Shown: one piece after another, positions 31,281 through 45,883 of the stretch
Numbering within the stretch: the first letter of the stretch is position 1
Layout: every line of letters begins with the position of its first letter
Source: Streptacidiphilus sp. ASG 303
GTDB taxonomy: Bacteria > Actinomycetota > Actinomycetes > Streptomycetales > Streptomycetaceae
Length of the DNA: 64,000 bases
Direction of reading: 5' to 3'
Assembly (NCBI RefSeq): GCF_020991365.1
Contig: NZ_JAJLRA010000013.1
Coordinates: forward strand, 104,064-168,063
Made by a program: the position numbers and the translations under genes
Notes under the pieces: generated by a model
The model's input: the letters and a program-made list of their open reading frames with translations, nothing else
Database searches by the model: none
What the model was told of the DNA's origin: nothing

Positions 31281-34200
31281 ATGACGAATCCCCCCTCCCG
31301 CCGGCGGACCCGCTCCGCGGTGGCCGCGGCGGCGACCGGCCTGGCGGTGACCGCCGCGCTGTTCGCCCCCGCGACCGCCGGGAACGCAGCCGCCGCGGTG
31401 CCCGGCGCCGCTCCCGGAGCGAGTCCGCAGCAGAGCCCGCCGGTCCGGGACCGGACGACGGTCACCCTGGTCACCGGCGACACCGTGACGGTCACGACCC
31501 TGGCCGACGGGCACCAGACCGCCGAGGTGGAGCGCCCGCGGGGCGCCGTCGGCGGTGTGCGGACCCAGACCGTCGGCAAGGACGTCTACGTCCTCCCCGA
31601 CGAGGCGCTGCCGTACGTCGCCGCCCGGAAGCTGGACCGCCGCCTGTTCGACGTGTCCGCCCTGGTCCGCGACCGGTACGACGACGCGCACACCGACGGC
31701 CTGCCGCTGCTGGTCTCCTACACCGCCGGGCGGTCGGCGGCGCGGTCGGCCGCCGCGCCGGCCGGGGCGACGGTGACGCGCCCGCTGCCGGGCATCCGCG
31801 GCGCGGCCGTGCGGGCGCGGAAGAAGGACGCGCGGCGGTTCTGGGACGCGGTCGCCCCGGCGGCGGCACGGTCCGGGAAGGCCGCCCCCGCGCTCGGGAA
31901 CGGCATCGCCCGGATCTGGCTGGACGGCCGCGTGAAGGCGCAGATGGCCGACAGCAACGCGCAGATCGGCACCGCCGCCGCGTGGTCCGCCGGGTACGAC
32001 GGCAAGGGCGTCAAGGTGGCGGTGCTCGACACCGGCTACGACACGCACCACCCCGACCTAGCGGGCCGGGTGGGCGACTCGGCGAGCTTCGTGCCGGGCG
32101 AGACCGTCGAGGACGGCTTCGGCCACGGCACGCACGTCCTGTCCACGGTCGGCGGCAGCGGCGCGGCCTCCGACGGCCGGGAGAAGGGCGTCGCGCCGGG
32201 CGCCGACCTGCTGGTGGGCAAGGTGCTCGGCAACGACGGCTGGGGCCAGGAGTCCTGGATCATCGCGGGCATGGAGTGGGCGGCCCGCTCCGGCGCGCGG
32301 GTGGTCAGCATGAGCCTGGGCTCCACCGACGCGTACGACGGCACGGACGCGGAGAGCACGGCGCTCGACAACCTCACCGCCGAGACCGGTGCGCTCTTCG
32401 TGGTCGCCGCGGGCAACCGCGGCTGCGAGGGCTGCATCGGCTCGCCCGGCGCGGCCGACGCGGCACTGACCGTGGGGGCGGTCGACTCCCAGGACCGGCT
32501 GGCGTACTTCTCCGGCCGGGGCCCGCGCTTCCGGGACTACGCCATGAAGCCGGACATCGTGGCCCCGGGCGTGGGCATCCTGGCGGCGAAGGCCGGCGGG
32601 ACCGCCGCGACCGGCTGGTACACGAGGATGGACGGCACCTCGATGGCCACCCCGCACGTGGCGGGCGCCGCGGCGCTGCTGGCCCAGGAGCACCCCGAGT
32701 GGCGGGCGCAGCAGCTCAAGGACGCGCTGATGAGCACGGCGAAGCGGCTCGACGGCTACGACGCCTACGCGGTGGGCGCGGGCCGGCTCTCGGTCCCCGA
32801 CGCGGTGGGCGCCTCCGTCACCGCCACCGGCTCGGCGTACTTCGGCTTCGTCCCCTGGGGCAGCGCGGACGGCGGGCGCGTCGACCGGACCCTCACCTAC
32901 ACCAACACCTCGGACGCGCCGGTCACCCTGCACCTGAGGGAGACCGCGGCCGTGGCGGGTGGCCCCTACGACGCCGCCACGGGCGGCGGCAGCGGCCCGG
33001 GCCCGCGCAGCACGGCGGCGCGGGCGGCCGCGGACGCGCCGGCGGCGGGCGACGCCGCCCCGGAGGGCATGTTCACCCTCGGCGCCGACACCGTGACCGT
33101 GCCCGCGCACGGCACCGCGGACGTCACGGCGACCGCCGAGCCGCGCCTGGGCGCGCCTGGCACCCGCTACCTCGGGCAGGTCACCGCCACCGACGACGCG
33201 GGCGCGGTGCGCGCCCGCACCCAGGTGGGCCTCTACGAGGAGGACGAGCGGTACACCCTCCACGTGGCGGTGAAGGACCGCGAGGGCGGCCCGGCGGGCG
33301 GCACCCTGGTCTACCAGCAGATGGGCGACCCGGACTTCGCCTACGCCCAGGTCGACCCGGGGACCGGGACCGCCGACCTGCGGTGGCGCAGGGGCACGTA
33401 CAACGCGTTCATGCTCGTGGACGTGCAGGGGTCCGGCGGGCCGGACACGCAGGGCCTGGCGCTGATGGGCGACCCGGAGCTCGTGCTCGACCACGACCGG
33501 GACCTGGTGCTGGACGCGCGCCGCGCCGTCCCGGTGAAGGCCGTCGTGCCGCACGAGACGGAGCCGCGCTTCCGGCAGATGGAGTGGTACCGCTCCCCCG
33601 GCGGCACGGGGTCGGACTCGGACACCACGTACCTGCTGCCCGCGCGGTACGACGACATGTTCGTCCTGCCGACGGAGAAGGTCACCAGCGGCTCGTTCGA
33701 GTACAACACCCGCTGGCGGCTGGCGAAGCCGCTGCTGACGGCGTCCGACGGCGGCACGGACCTGCCGGTGGCCGTGCAGGCCGGCTCCGGCCTCTACGAC
33801 GGCAGCGGCACCCTCGACGCGGTCTGGGCCGGGGACGCCTCGGCGCCGGACTTCGGCGCGGTGCGCGGCAAGGTCGCCGTGGTCGCGGTCGGCGGCGGCT
33901 TCGACGGCCCGGCGCTCGCCCGGTCGGCCGCCGACGCCGGGGCGCGGCTGGTGCTCCTGGCGAACACCCTCGGCGGCAAGCTGTCCGCCTGGGTGGGCGA
34001 CCCCGACGGCGGGCGCAGCCGGGTGCCGGTGGCGTCCGTGCCGACGGCCGCCGCGCAGCGGCTGCTCGCGGAGGTGCGGTCCGGAGGCGCCCGGCTGCAC
34101 CTGGAGGGCACCCCGGACACCCCGTACGTCTACGACCTGCAGGACGCGCACGCCGGCCGGGTGCCGGACACGCTGACCTACCGGCCGCGGGCGTCGGACC

Positions 34201-35138
34201 TGGCCCGGGTGGACATGCGGTTCCACGGCGGGGCGCGCGCGGAGGGCTCCGAGTTCCGCTGGGACTTCCGCCCCCACCGCACGAGGGAGTTCGCCTTCCA
34301 GCAGGTCCAGACCATGCCGGCGACCCGCGTCGACTACGTCTCCGCCGAGCCGGGCACCGGCTGGCACGAGGACCTGCGCACCGGGCCCGACAGCGCCTGG
34401 GAGTCGCGCGGGCCGGGCATCGTCTCCTACGGCCCGGGGCAGCACGTCGTGCGGGAGTGGTTCGGCCCGGTGGTCGCGCCGCGCAACGGCGTCGGCTACT
34501 GGCTCTCGAAGAGCGACTACGGCTGGACCTCCGTCAACCTGCAGCCGTGGTCGGACGGGGGTGACGGCACGGCCGGCACCATCGACGGCCCGACGGCGTC
34601 GGTGGTCCTCAAGGCGTACAAGAACGGCACGCTGGTGAAGACCAACACCTACGACGCCTCCGCCCACATCAGCACCGCGGGCGACACCGCCCCGGCCGCG
34701 ATCGGGCTGGACCTGGAGGCGCGGCGGGACGGCGCGGTGTACGGGACCAGCACCCGCACGCACACCGTGTGGTCCACCCACGCGCCGCTGCGCGGGCCCG
34801 ACGACGGCCCGGCGGTGCTGCCGCTGCTGCAGCTGGACTACCGGGTGGCCACCGACCTGGCCGGGGCCGCCTCCGGCGGCGTCCAGACGGTGGGGCTCTC
34901 CGCCTACCACCTGAAGGGCGCGGAGGGAGGGACGGTCGGCGCGCCGACGCTGGACGTCTCCTTCGACGACGGCGGGACGTGGCAGCCGGCCCGGGTGGCG
35001 CGCGGTGCGGACGGCACCTGGAGCGCCGTCTTCACGGCGCCGGACCACGGCTTCGTCTCGCTGCGGGCGGCGGCCTCCGACGACCGGGGGAACGCCGTCA
35101 CCCAGGAGGTGGTCCGCGCCTACGGGCTGAAGGGCTGA
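31281..35138 (+). CDS. secreted S8 (subtilisin-family) serine protease, multidomain
   Basis: A 1285-residue exported protease. Residues 1-39 form a signal peptide (RRRTRSAVAAAATGLAVTAALFAP...); residues about 55-215 look like an inhibitory propeptide. The catalytic domain has Asp250 (VAVLDTGYD), His285 (GHGTHV) and Ser454 (GTSMATPHVAG), with the oxyanion Asn in VVAAGNRG. A protease-associated (PA)-like segment is suggested by KVAVVAVGGGFDGPALARSAADAGARLVLLAN around residues 870-900, and beta-sandwich domains follow to the end. The start ATG at 31281 lacks a clear ribosome-binding site. It is monocistronic, ending at a long hairpin. Extracellular protein degradation is the expected role. Confidence 0.93.
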   Translation: MTNPPSRRRTRSAVAAAATGLAVTAALFAPATAGNAAAAVPGAAPGASPQQSPPVRDRTTVTLVTGDTVTVTTLADGHQTAEVERPRGAVGGVRTQTVGKDVYVLPDEALPYVAARKLDRRLFDVSALVRDRYDDAHTDGLPLLVSYTAGRSAARSAAAPAGATVTRPLPGIRGAAVRARKKDARRFWDAVAPAAARSGKAAPALGNGIARIWLDGRVKAQMADSNAQIGTAAAWSAGYDGKGVKVAVLDTGYDTHHPDLAGRVGDSASFVPGETVEDGFGHGTHVLSTVGGSGAASDGREKGVAPGADLLVGKVLGNDGWGQESWIIAGMEWAARSGARVVSMSLGSTDAYDGTDAESTALDNLTAETGALFVVAAGNRGCEGCIGSPGAADAALTVGAVDSQDRLAYFSGRGPRFRDYAMKPDIVAPGVGILAAKAGGTAATGWYTRMDGTSMATPHVAGAAALLAQEHPEWRAQQLKDALMSTAKRLDGYDAYAVGAGRLSVPDAVGASVTATGSAYFGFVPWGSADGGRVDRTLTYTNTSDAPVTLHLRETAAVAGGPYDAATGGGSGPGPRSTAARAAADAPAAGDAAPEGMFTLGADTVTVPAHGTADVTATAEPRLGAPGTRYLGQVTATDDAGAVRARTQVGLYEEDERYTLHVAVKDREGGPAGGTLVYQQMGDPDFAYAQVDPGTGTADLRWRRGTYNAFMLVDVQGSGGPDTQGLALMGDPELVLDHDRDLVLDARRAVPVKAVVPHETEPRFRQMEWYRSPGGTGSDSDTTYLLPARYDDMFVLPTEKVTSGSFEYNTRWRLAKPLLTASDGGTDLPVAVQAGSGLYDGSGTLDAVWAGDASAPDFGAVRGKVAVVAVGGGFDGPALARSAADAGARLVLLANTLGGKLSAWVGDPDGGRSRVPVASVPTAAAQRLLAEVRSGGARLHLEGTPDTPYVYDLQDAHAGRVPDTLTYRPRASDLARVDMRFHGGARAEGSEFRWDFRPHRTREFAFQQVQTMPATRVDYVSAEPGTGWHEDLRTGPDSAWESRGPGIVSYGPGQHVVREWFGPVVAPRNGVGYWLSKSDYGWTSVNLQPWSDGGDGTAGTIDGPTASVVLKAYKNGTLVKTNTYDASAHISTAGDTAPAAIGLDLEARRDGAVYGTSTRTHTVWSTHAPLRGPDDGPAVLPLLQLDYRVATDLAGAASGGVQTVGLSAYHLKGAEGGTVGAPTLDVSFDDGGTWQPARVARGADGTWSAVFTAPDHGFVSLRAAASDDRGNAVTQEVVRAYGLKG

Positions 35139-35161
35139 CGACCGGACGGCCCGGATGACGG

Positions 35162-35194
35162 GGCGGCCGCGGCGCACGGTGCGCCGCGGCCGCC
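35162..35194 (+). terminator. long GC hairpin after the subtilase gene
   Basis: A near-perfect palindrome, 16-base arms GGCGGCCGCGGCGCAC / GTGCGCCGCGGCCGCC around one base, 23 bases after the stop codon. Confidence 0.75.
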
Positions 35195-35325
35195 TCCGCG
35201 TCTCCCCCTGCGGGGGCGGCCGCGGCGGGGCGGGCGCCGGGCGGGGGGCCGCGGCGGCTCCGGACGGGACGGCACGGGCGGGACCGGCCGCCCGCACGCC
35301 GGCCCCCGGTTGTGCTGACGAGTCG

Positions 35326-36237
35326 TCAGGGAGCCGGGAGGCCGATGGGGTTGGGGAAGCGGAGCGAGGCCGCGCAGGCGCGGGCGAGCGGGGCGAGGAG
35401 GGCGGCGAGGCGGTCCGCCGCCAGGGGGCCGAAGAGGGCCCACGGGCGGGCGGCGGCGCGGTCGGTGGCCTCCTCCACCGCCCGGTGCAGGGCGCGCCCG
35501 CCGCCGGTGGCGGAGCCGTCGGGGTCCAGGAGGCCGCGGGCGGCGAGCCGTTCCCGGGCGGCGTCCCACTCGGCGTCGGTCCAGCCGCGGTGGGGCTGCA
35601 GCTCGGTGCGGGGGATGTCGATGCCGGCCCGCAGGACCAGCGTCTCGCAGCCGTCCAGGCCGGCGGCGGTCCAGGCGGCGACGTGGCCGTCGCCGCGGTG
35701 CTCGCGCAGGACGGTGGCGCAGTGCCACAGCAGGTCGAGCGGGTCGTCCGGGGGCGGCAGGGCCGCGTTCGCGGCGGAGAGGACCCGGCCGGCCGTGTCG
35801 AGCCCGTCGGTGGCGCGGGCCAGGAGGGGCGCCGCCTCCTCGGCCGCGGCGGCGTGGCCGGCGAGGAGGCGGCGCAGCGCGGTCCGCGCGCCGTCGCGGC
35901 GGGCCTCCAGGACCCGCTCCGGCGGGGCGGTCCGCCAGACGGCGGGCAGGGCGCGGGCGACCACGGCGGGGGCGAAGCCGGCGAAGGCGGCGGTGACCGG
36001 CGCCGGGCCGACGGGGCCGAGGGGCGCCGCCCGGCCGGCGAAGTAGCCGCGCCAGAAGCCGCGCAGGCCGGCCGCCTCGAACGCGGCCGCCGCCTCCGGG
36101 GTGAAGTACGTGACGGCGTGCAGCGGCTCGGTCAGCCGCCACATGCGGCGGGCGGCGGCCGCGCCGTCGCGGCCCGGAGGCGGGGGTGCGGCCGGGAGCG
36201 GGGGCGGTGGCGGGGTGTCCCGCGGGGTGGTGTCCAT
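35326..36237 (-). CDS. SCO6745-family protein (function unknown)
   Basis: A 303-residue helical protein matching the actinobacterial SCO6745-like family: RRMWRLTEPLHAVTYFTPEAAAAFEAAGLRGFWRGYFAGRAAPLGPV at the N-terminus, then FAPAVVARALPAVWRTAPPERVLEARRDG, a WHCATVLREHRGDGHVAAW segment with conserved Arg/His residues, and a C-terminal GWTDAEWDAARERLAARGLLD that resembles a winged-helix-like fold seen in this family. No signal peptide. The start at 36235-36237 follows GAGGAG. The first 25 residues are Pro-rich. No function is established; the neighbours give no hint. Confidence 0.75.
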   Translation of the reverse strand: MDTTPRDTPPPPPLPAAPPPPGRDGAAAARRMWRLTEPLHAVTYFTPEAAAAFEAAGLRGFWRGYFAGRAAPLGPVGPAPVTAAFAGFAPAVVARALPAVWRTAPPERVLEARRDGARTALRRLLAGHAAAAEEAAPLLARATDGLDTAGRVLSAANAALPPPDDPLDLLWHCATVLREHRGDGHVAAWTAAGLDGCETLVLRAGIDIPRTELQPHRGWTDAEWDAARERLAARGLLDPDGSATGGGRALHRAVEEATDRAAARPWALFGPLAADRLAALLAPLARACAASLRFPNPIGLPAP

Positions 36238-36367
36238 GCCGGTGCGGCTCCTCTCCGGAGCGGTGTCGGGGCGGCGGGCGGTCGTGCGGGGCCCGGGGAG
36301 TGCCACGGGGAGTGCGGGGCGGGCGGGACAGGCGTGCCGCCCCGGGCGGTCAGGACGGCCGGGGCGG

Positions 36368-37312
36368 TCAGGGGGCGGGGGGCGGGGCGTCGGCCGGTCC
36401 GGCGGGGGGCGGGGCGTCGGCCGGTCCGGCGGGGGGCCGGCCGGCGTCGGTCCGGGCCTCGATCGCCCGGAGGACCGCCACCATGTCGGACCCGCCGTGG
36501 CCCTGGGCCACGGCCTCACCGAAGAGGGTGTGGCAGACGTCCAGCAGCGGCGAGGCCAGGCCGGAGGCGCGGGCGGCCTCGGCGATCAGCCGGTTGTTGT
36601 ACAGGACGTCCCGCGCCGCGGCCTGGACGGTGAAGTCGCGCTCCGTCAGCTTGGGCGCCTTGGCGGTGGAGACGCTGCTGGCCATCGGCCCGGCGGCGAG
36701 GACGGCCGCGAACTGCCGGGTGTCGAGTCCGTGCCGGTCCGCGAAGTGGAAGGCCTCGGTGAGGCCGGTGACCATGGTGATCAGGAAGAGGTTCACCGAG
36801 AGCTTCATCAGCAGGGCGCCGGGCACGGGGCCGCAGACGAAGGACTCCCGGCACGCGGGGGCGAGCAGCGGCCGGACCTCCTCGACCGCCGCGGGCTCCC
36901 CCGCGAGCATCGCCACGAGCTGCCCGGCCTCGGCGGGGCCGCGGGAGCCGGAGACGGGCGCCTCGACGTAGCTGCCGCCGGCCGCGCGGATGTCGGCCTC
37001 CAGGGCGCGCGAGTACCCGGGCGGGGCCGTGCCCGTGGAGACGACCACGTGCCCGGCGACGTTCGCCGCGAAGGCGGGCGTGCCGCGCCCGAGGACGGCG
37101 TCGGCCGCGGCGCCGTCGGCGAGCATCAGGAGGACGGTCCGGGCCCGCGCGAAGACCTCGGCGGGGCTCGCCGCGACCGCGGCCCCGGCCGCGCGCAGGG
37201 GTTCGCAGGCGTCCGGGGTGCGGTTCCAGACGACGAGCGGGGTGCCCGCCCGGGCCAGGTTGAGCGCCATGGGCTGCCCCATGACACCGAGTCCGATGAA
37301 ACCGACGTCCAT
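36368..37312 (-). CDS. NAD(P)-dependent dehydrogenase, 3-hydroxyisobutyrate dehydrogenase family
   Basis: A 314-residue beta-hydroxyacid dehydrogenase. [20 protein letters not shown] is the N-terminal dinucleotide and family signature; [18 protein letters not shown] is the substrate-binding motif; [11 protein letters not shown] contains the catalytic Lys. The last 20 residues are two copies of PPAGPADAP, coded by a 27-base tandem duplication at about 36370-36437. The start at 37310-37312 is chosen at the Rossmann motif. It is divergent from a TetR gene, with a 20-base palindrome 35 bases upstream, so substrate-induced derepression is likely. It may reduce succinic semialdehyde, glyoxylate derivatives or an imine; not decidable. 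Confidence 0.88.
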   Translation of the reverse strand: MDVGFIGLGVMGQPMALNLARAGTPLVVWNRTPDACEPLRAAGAAVAASPAEVFARARTVLLMLADGAAADAVLGRGTPAFAANVAGHVVVSTGTAPPGYSRALEADIRAAGGSYVEAPVSGSRGPAEAGQLVAMLAGEPAAVEEVRPLLAPACRESFVCGPVPGALLMKLSVNLFLITMVTGLTEAFHFADRHGLDTRQFAAVLAAGPMASSVSTAKAPKLTERDFTVQAAARDVLYNNRLIAEAARASGLASPLLDVCHTLFGEAVAQGHGGSDMVAVLRAIEARTDAGRPPAGPADAPPPAGPADAPPPAP

Positions 37313-37346
37313 CCCGCACCGCCGCCCCTGGTCGAAGGACCCGCCG

Positions 37347-37366
37347 ACTATGACAGCTGTCATAGT
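37347..37366. promoter_or_regulatory. 20-base perfect palindromic operator
   Basis: ACTATGACAGCTGTCATAGT is its own reverse complement. It lies between the divergent dehydrogenase and TetR genes and contains CATAGT -10-like hexamers in both directions, so a bound TetR would block both promoters. Confidence 0.82.
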
Positions 37367-37524
37367 AGCGGCCCGCGGCGGCCGCCGCGGCGGACGGGCG
37401 CACTCCCCCGCCGCCGGCCGCGGCGCCCCCGCCGAGGGCCGCGGCCGGCGTCCCTAGACTGGTCGGGACCGCGGGGCGCGGACCGCTCCCCGGTCGGGGA
37501 CCGGTGGTCGGCGGGAGGTGGGTG

Positions 37525-38121
37525 ATGGCGGATGCCCGGCGGGGGCCGCGGGAGCGGATGGTCTTCAGCGCGGCCCAGCTCATCCGGCGCGACGGCGTCA
37601 CGGCGACGGGCATGCGCGACGTCGCCGCCCATGCGCAGGCGCCCCGGGGGTCGCTGCAGCACTACTTCCCCGGCGGCAAGGAGCAGCTGGTGGGCGAGGC
37701 GCTGGCGTGGGCCGGCCGCTACGCCGGCGACCGCGTGGCGCGCTTCTGCGCCGGGATGGCCGAGCCGACGCCCGGCGGGCTGTTCGCGGCCATGGTGCGG
37801 CAGTGGACCGACGAGTTCGAGTCGGCCGGCTTCGCCGCGGGATGCCCGGTGGCCGCGGCGACGGTGGACTGCGCCGGGTCCGCCGCGCCCGTCCGGGCCG
37901 CGGCCGCGGACGCCTTCGCGGCCTGGACCGGGCCGGTCGCCCGGGCGCTGGCCGGGATGGGTGTGCCGGCGGAGCGGGCCGGGCCGCTGGCGACGCTGAT
38001 GGTCAGCGCCCTGGAGGGGGCGATCGTGATCGCCAGGGCGGAGCAGGACGTGCGCGCCCTGGCCACCGTGGCCCGCGAGCTCGCGCCCCTGCTGGACGGC
38101 AGCGTCGTCCGGGCGGGGTGA
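37525..38121 (+). CDS. TetR family regulator (LmrA/YxaF type)
   Basis: A 198-residue repressor. The DNA-binding domain runs through MVFSAAQLIRRDGVTATGMRDVAAHAQAPRGSLQHYFPGGKEQLV. The C-terminal domain has FAAGCPVAAATVD, characteristic of the LmrA/YxaF subgroup that often controls drug efflux or detoxifying oxidoreductases. The ATG at 37525 is preceded by GGGAGG; I prefer it to an in-frame upstream start. It is divergent from the HIBADH-family gene; the palindrome at 37347-37366 is its probable site. The ligand is unknown. Confidence 0.9.
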   Translation: MADARRGPRERMVFSAAQLIRRDGVTATGMRDVAAHAQAPRGSLQHYFPGGKEQLVGEALAWAGRYAGDRVARFCAGMAEPTPGGLFAAMVRQWTDEFESAGFAAGCPVAAATVDCAGSAAPVRAAAADAFAAWTGPVARALAGMGVPAERAGPLATLMVSALEGAIVIARAEQDVRALATVARELAPLLDGSVVRAG

Positions 38122-38428
38122 GGGCGGCCCGCGGGAGCCGGCGGACCGCCCGCCCGCCGGGCACGGCCACGGCGGGCGGGCGGGTGAGCGGGCGGACGGG
38201 CAGGCGGGTGAGCGGGCAGGCGGGTGGAGGAGCAGACGGCCGCCGCCCGGGGACGGAATACTTGCCGGAGAGCAGGGGTGGGGTACCCTCCGATACTGCT
38301 GTACAGGTACCTAAAAACAAATATGGAAGAGCTCAAGTATCGGGCGGCCACCTCGTGTCCTCCCCGTGCTCGGGCGCGCCGCGGCCCTCCTTCGGGGCAG
38401 GCGTCGGTCATCCGGAGTGGGGTCGGGC
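38122..38428. other. regulatory region of the hybrid kinase gene
   Basis: No gene. At 38170-38226 a GCGGGTGAGCGGGC element is repeated. The A/T-rich stretch 38250-38345 holds nested symmetric elements: ATACTTG (38258-38264) and CAAGTAT (38334-38340) outside, two GGTACC hexamers (38282-38287, 38306-38311) inside. GGGTAC at 38281 resembles a sigma-B -10, but the nearest GNNTN is 20 bases away. This is probably the stress-responsive promoter region. Confidence 0.5.
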
Positions 38429-43011
<4,583 letters not shown>

Positions 43012-43015
<4 letters not shown>

Positions 43016-45696
43016 GCGGCGGCCAGGGCCGGCCCGCGGGCCCCGCGGCGACGAGGGGGGCGGACCCCGGTGCGGTCGGCGGCGCCGGACGGCCCGGGGA
43101 GGACGCCCCGACGGGCGGCCCGTCGGGTTACACGGCCCCGCTCCCGGTCGTCCCGCCCGCGGCGGCGCCCGCCGGGAAGGAACCGGACGGCGAGGCGTCC
43201 GGGGCTCCCGGCGACGGCACCGTGCCCGGCGCCCGGACGGACGCCGTGCGGACCGACGGTGTGCGGACCGACGCCGTGCGGACCGACGCCGTGCGGACCG
43301 ACGCCGTGCGGACGGACGGTGTGCGGACGGACGGCCCGGGGACGGACGGCCCGGGGACGGACGGCGCCGGGGCGGAGGTCGGCCGGCTGGCTGCGACGGT
43401 CGAACGGCTCCAGCGGCAGATACGGGAGGCCCAGGCCGCCGCCGACGGGCGCGCCCTGATCGAGGTCGCCAAGGGCGTCCTGGTGGAGCGCCTGCGCTGC
43501 GGACCGGCCCAGGCCGCCGCGCAGCTCGACGCCCTCGCCGCCCGGGCGGGCCTGTCCCGGCTGGAGCTCGCCGCCGACATCGTCAACCAGGCCGCCCAGG
43601 ACCGGCTCACCGAGGCCGCCAGGGACTTCCTGGCGCAGACCAGCGCCGAGGAGCGGAGCGCCGCGTCGGTCGCGGTACGGCTGCGCACGGCGGAGAGCGG
43701 CGTCCTTGCCGCCGACGACGACACCCAGGCCGTCGCCGCGTCCCTCCTGGAGCACGCCCTGACCCCCCTGGGGGCGACCGCGGTCGCCGTCTGGGCCGCC
43801 GGCCCGGACGCGTCGCTCGCGCTGGCGGGCTGCGCCGGGTTCTCCGCCGAGGAGGCGCGGCGGTGGCACTACGTGCCCCCGGCGGTGGCGACGCCCGCCC
43901 GGCGGGCCCTGAGCGAGCGCCGGACCGTGTGGTTCCCCGCCCTCTCCGTCACCGGCCTCCCCTCCATCGGCCACCGGGAGAACCCGGGCGGCGGCCGGGT
44001 GGCCGTCCCGGCGGGCACGGGCGGCCGCATCCTGGGCGTCCTGGAGATCTGCTGGCCGGCCCCCCTGGAGCCGCAGCCGCCGCAGATCCAGCGGCAGGTC
44101 GAGGCGCTCGCCGAACTCTGCGCCCACACCCTGGACGGGCGCGCCCAGGACGGCGGCCACGGCGCGCCGGGCACGCGGGCGCCGTCCGGCGTCTCCGAGC
44201 TGGTGGACCTGGCCGACGGCCTGCACGACCCGGCGCTGGTGCTCCTGCCCCACCTGGAGGACGGGCGGCTCACCGACTTCCGCGTCCACCACGCGAACCC
44301 GTCCTTCGTCGACCCGGCCGGACGCCCCCGCAGCAGCGTCGTCGGCGCACTGCTGCTGGAGACGTACCCGCTGGCGGCCGGGGAGGGCGGCCTCCTCGAG
44401 AAGGCCGAGCGCGTCCACGCCACGGGCGAGCCCTTCCGCGCCGAGCGGATCGCCCTCACCGCACTGGTGGGCCAGGTGCCGCTCACCGCGGTCGCGGGCA
44501 TCAGCCTGAGCCGCCACCGGGACGGCGTGCTGCTCATCTGGCGCGTCGAGGACGAGGCCGCGCGGCTGGCCGGACTGCTCCAGCACGCCCAGCGCCTGGG
44601 CCGCATCGGCGGCTTCGAGGAGAACGTGCAGACGGGCGAGCGGATCTGGAACGAGCAGCTCTTCAGCCTGTACGGGCTCCCGCCCACCGCGGAACCCGTC
44701 CCTCTGGAGCGGCTCGCCGACCACGCGCACCCCGACGACGGGGCGGCGATCGGGCGGTTCCTGCGGACCCTGCTCCACCACCGCCGCCCCGCCTCCACCG
44801 CCTTCCGGCTCCGGAGGTCCGACGGGGTGGCCCGGCACATCCGGGTGGTCGCCGAACCGGTGCTGGACGCCGAGGGCCGCCTGCTGGCCCTGCGCGGCGC
44901 CTACCAGGACGTCTCGGCGCAGCACTGGACCGAGGTCGCCCTGGCCGCCACCCGCGACCGCCTGGCGCACTCGGAGCAGCAGGCCGAGGAGCACAACCGC
45001 CTGGCCCTGCAGCTGCAGCACGCCATCATGCCGCCCGCCCGGGGGCCGGTGGACACCAGCGGGCTGGGCATCGCGGTGCGCTACCGCCCGGCGGAGGAGG
45101 AGCACCTGGTCGGCGGCGACTGGTACGACGCGGTCACGCTGCCCTCCGGGCAGGTGCTGCTGTGCGTGGGCGACGTCGCCGGCCACGGCATCGACGCCGC
45201 GACCGGCATGGTGGCCCTGCGGGGCGCCCTGCGGGGCCTGGCGGCCACCGGCACCGGCCCCGGCCAGCTCCTCGCGTGGCTGAACAACGTCACGTGCCAC
45301 CTCACCGAGCGGGTCACCGCCACCGTGGTGTGCGGCCTGTACGACCCGGAGAGCCGCGTCCTGCGCTGGGCCCGGGCGGGCCACCTGCCGCCCGTGCTGC
45401 TGCGCCGGGGGCGGGCGTCCTCCCTGCCGCTGGTCGACGGGGTGCTGCTGGGGGCCGCCCCGGACCTGCCCTACGAGGAGGGCGCGCTGCAGCTGGAGTC
45501 GGGCGACACCCTGCTGATGTACACGGACGGGCTGATCGAGCGGAAGGACCGCTCGGTCCAGCAGTCGCTGAAGCAGCTCCTGGCGACGGCCGAGGAGTCC
45601 GCGGGCTCGCTGGAGGAGCGGCTGGACCACCTGCTCACCCACAGCAGCGCGGACACCGACGACGACACCTGCGTGGTCGGCGTCCACCTGCCCTGA
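43012..45696 (+). CDS. PP2C (SpoIIE-type) phosphatase with ANTAR, GAF and PAS domains
   Basis: An 894-residue signalling protein. Residues 1-120 are a disordered Pro/Gly/Ala and RTD(A/G)V repeat region; about 120-195 an ANTAR RNA-binding domain (LIEVAKGVLVERLRCGPAQAAAQL); about 215-375 a GAF domain; about 385-640 PAS domains (RIGGFEENVQTGERIWNEQLFSLYGL); about 665-890 the PP2C/SpoIIE catalytic domain with LQHAIMPP, VGGDWYD, GDVAGHG and YTDGLIER metal-binding segments. Such proteins dephosphorylate STAS anti-anti-sigma factors. The GTG start 43012-43014 overlaps the kinase stop (GTGA), so the two are co-translated. An ANTAR domain fused to PP2C suggests coupling of RNA antitermination to partner switching. 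Confidence 0.92.
43234..43368 (+). repeat. 15-base coding minisatellite (nine units)
   Basis: Nine in-frame 15-base units of the type CGGACCGACGCCGTG, coding RTD(A/G)V and, at the end, (R/G)TDGP. It lies in the linker before the ANTAR domain. Confidence 0.9.
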
Positions 45697-45720
45697 GCGG
45701 ACGCGCCGGGCGGGACGGGC

Positions 45721-45771
45721 CCGGCGGGGGCGCGGGCCCGGCGGGGGCGCGGGCCCGGCGGGGGCGCGGGC
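45721..45771. repeat. 17-base tandem repeat, three copies
   Basis: Three perfect copies of CCGGCGGGGGCGCGGGC after the phosphatase gene. Confidence 0.85.
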
Positions 45772-45825
45772 CCGGCCGCGGCCGCGGACGGCCCCCGCGG
45801 ACGCCGGACCGGGCGGGCCGCCGCG

Positions 45826-45877
45826 CCCCGGGAGGGGCGGGCGGCGGGTCCGCCGCCCGCGGCCGCCCCTCCCGGGG
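45826..45877. terminator. bidirectional terminator between convergent genes
   Basis: 15-base perfect arms (CCCCGGGAGGGGCGG at 45826-45840 and its complement at 45863-45877) enclose a smaller GGGCGGCG/CGCCGCCC hairpin. It sits just before the end of the GH13 gene and after the phosphatase gene. Confidence 0.78.
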
Positions 45878-45883
45878 TGCCCG

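Noticed and set aside
38281..38286. GGGTAC as a sigma-B -10 for the hybrid kinase
   Set aside because: The only GNNTN match upstream is 20 bases away, outside the 14-16 base spacing, so I did not call a promoter.
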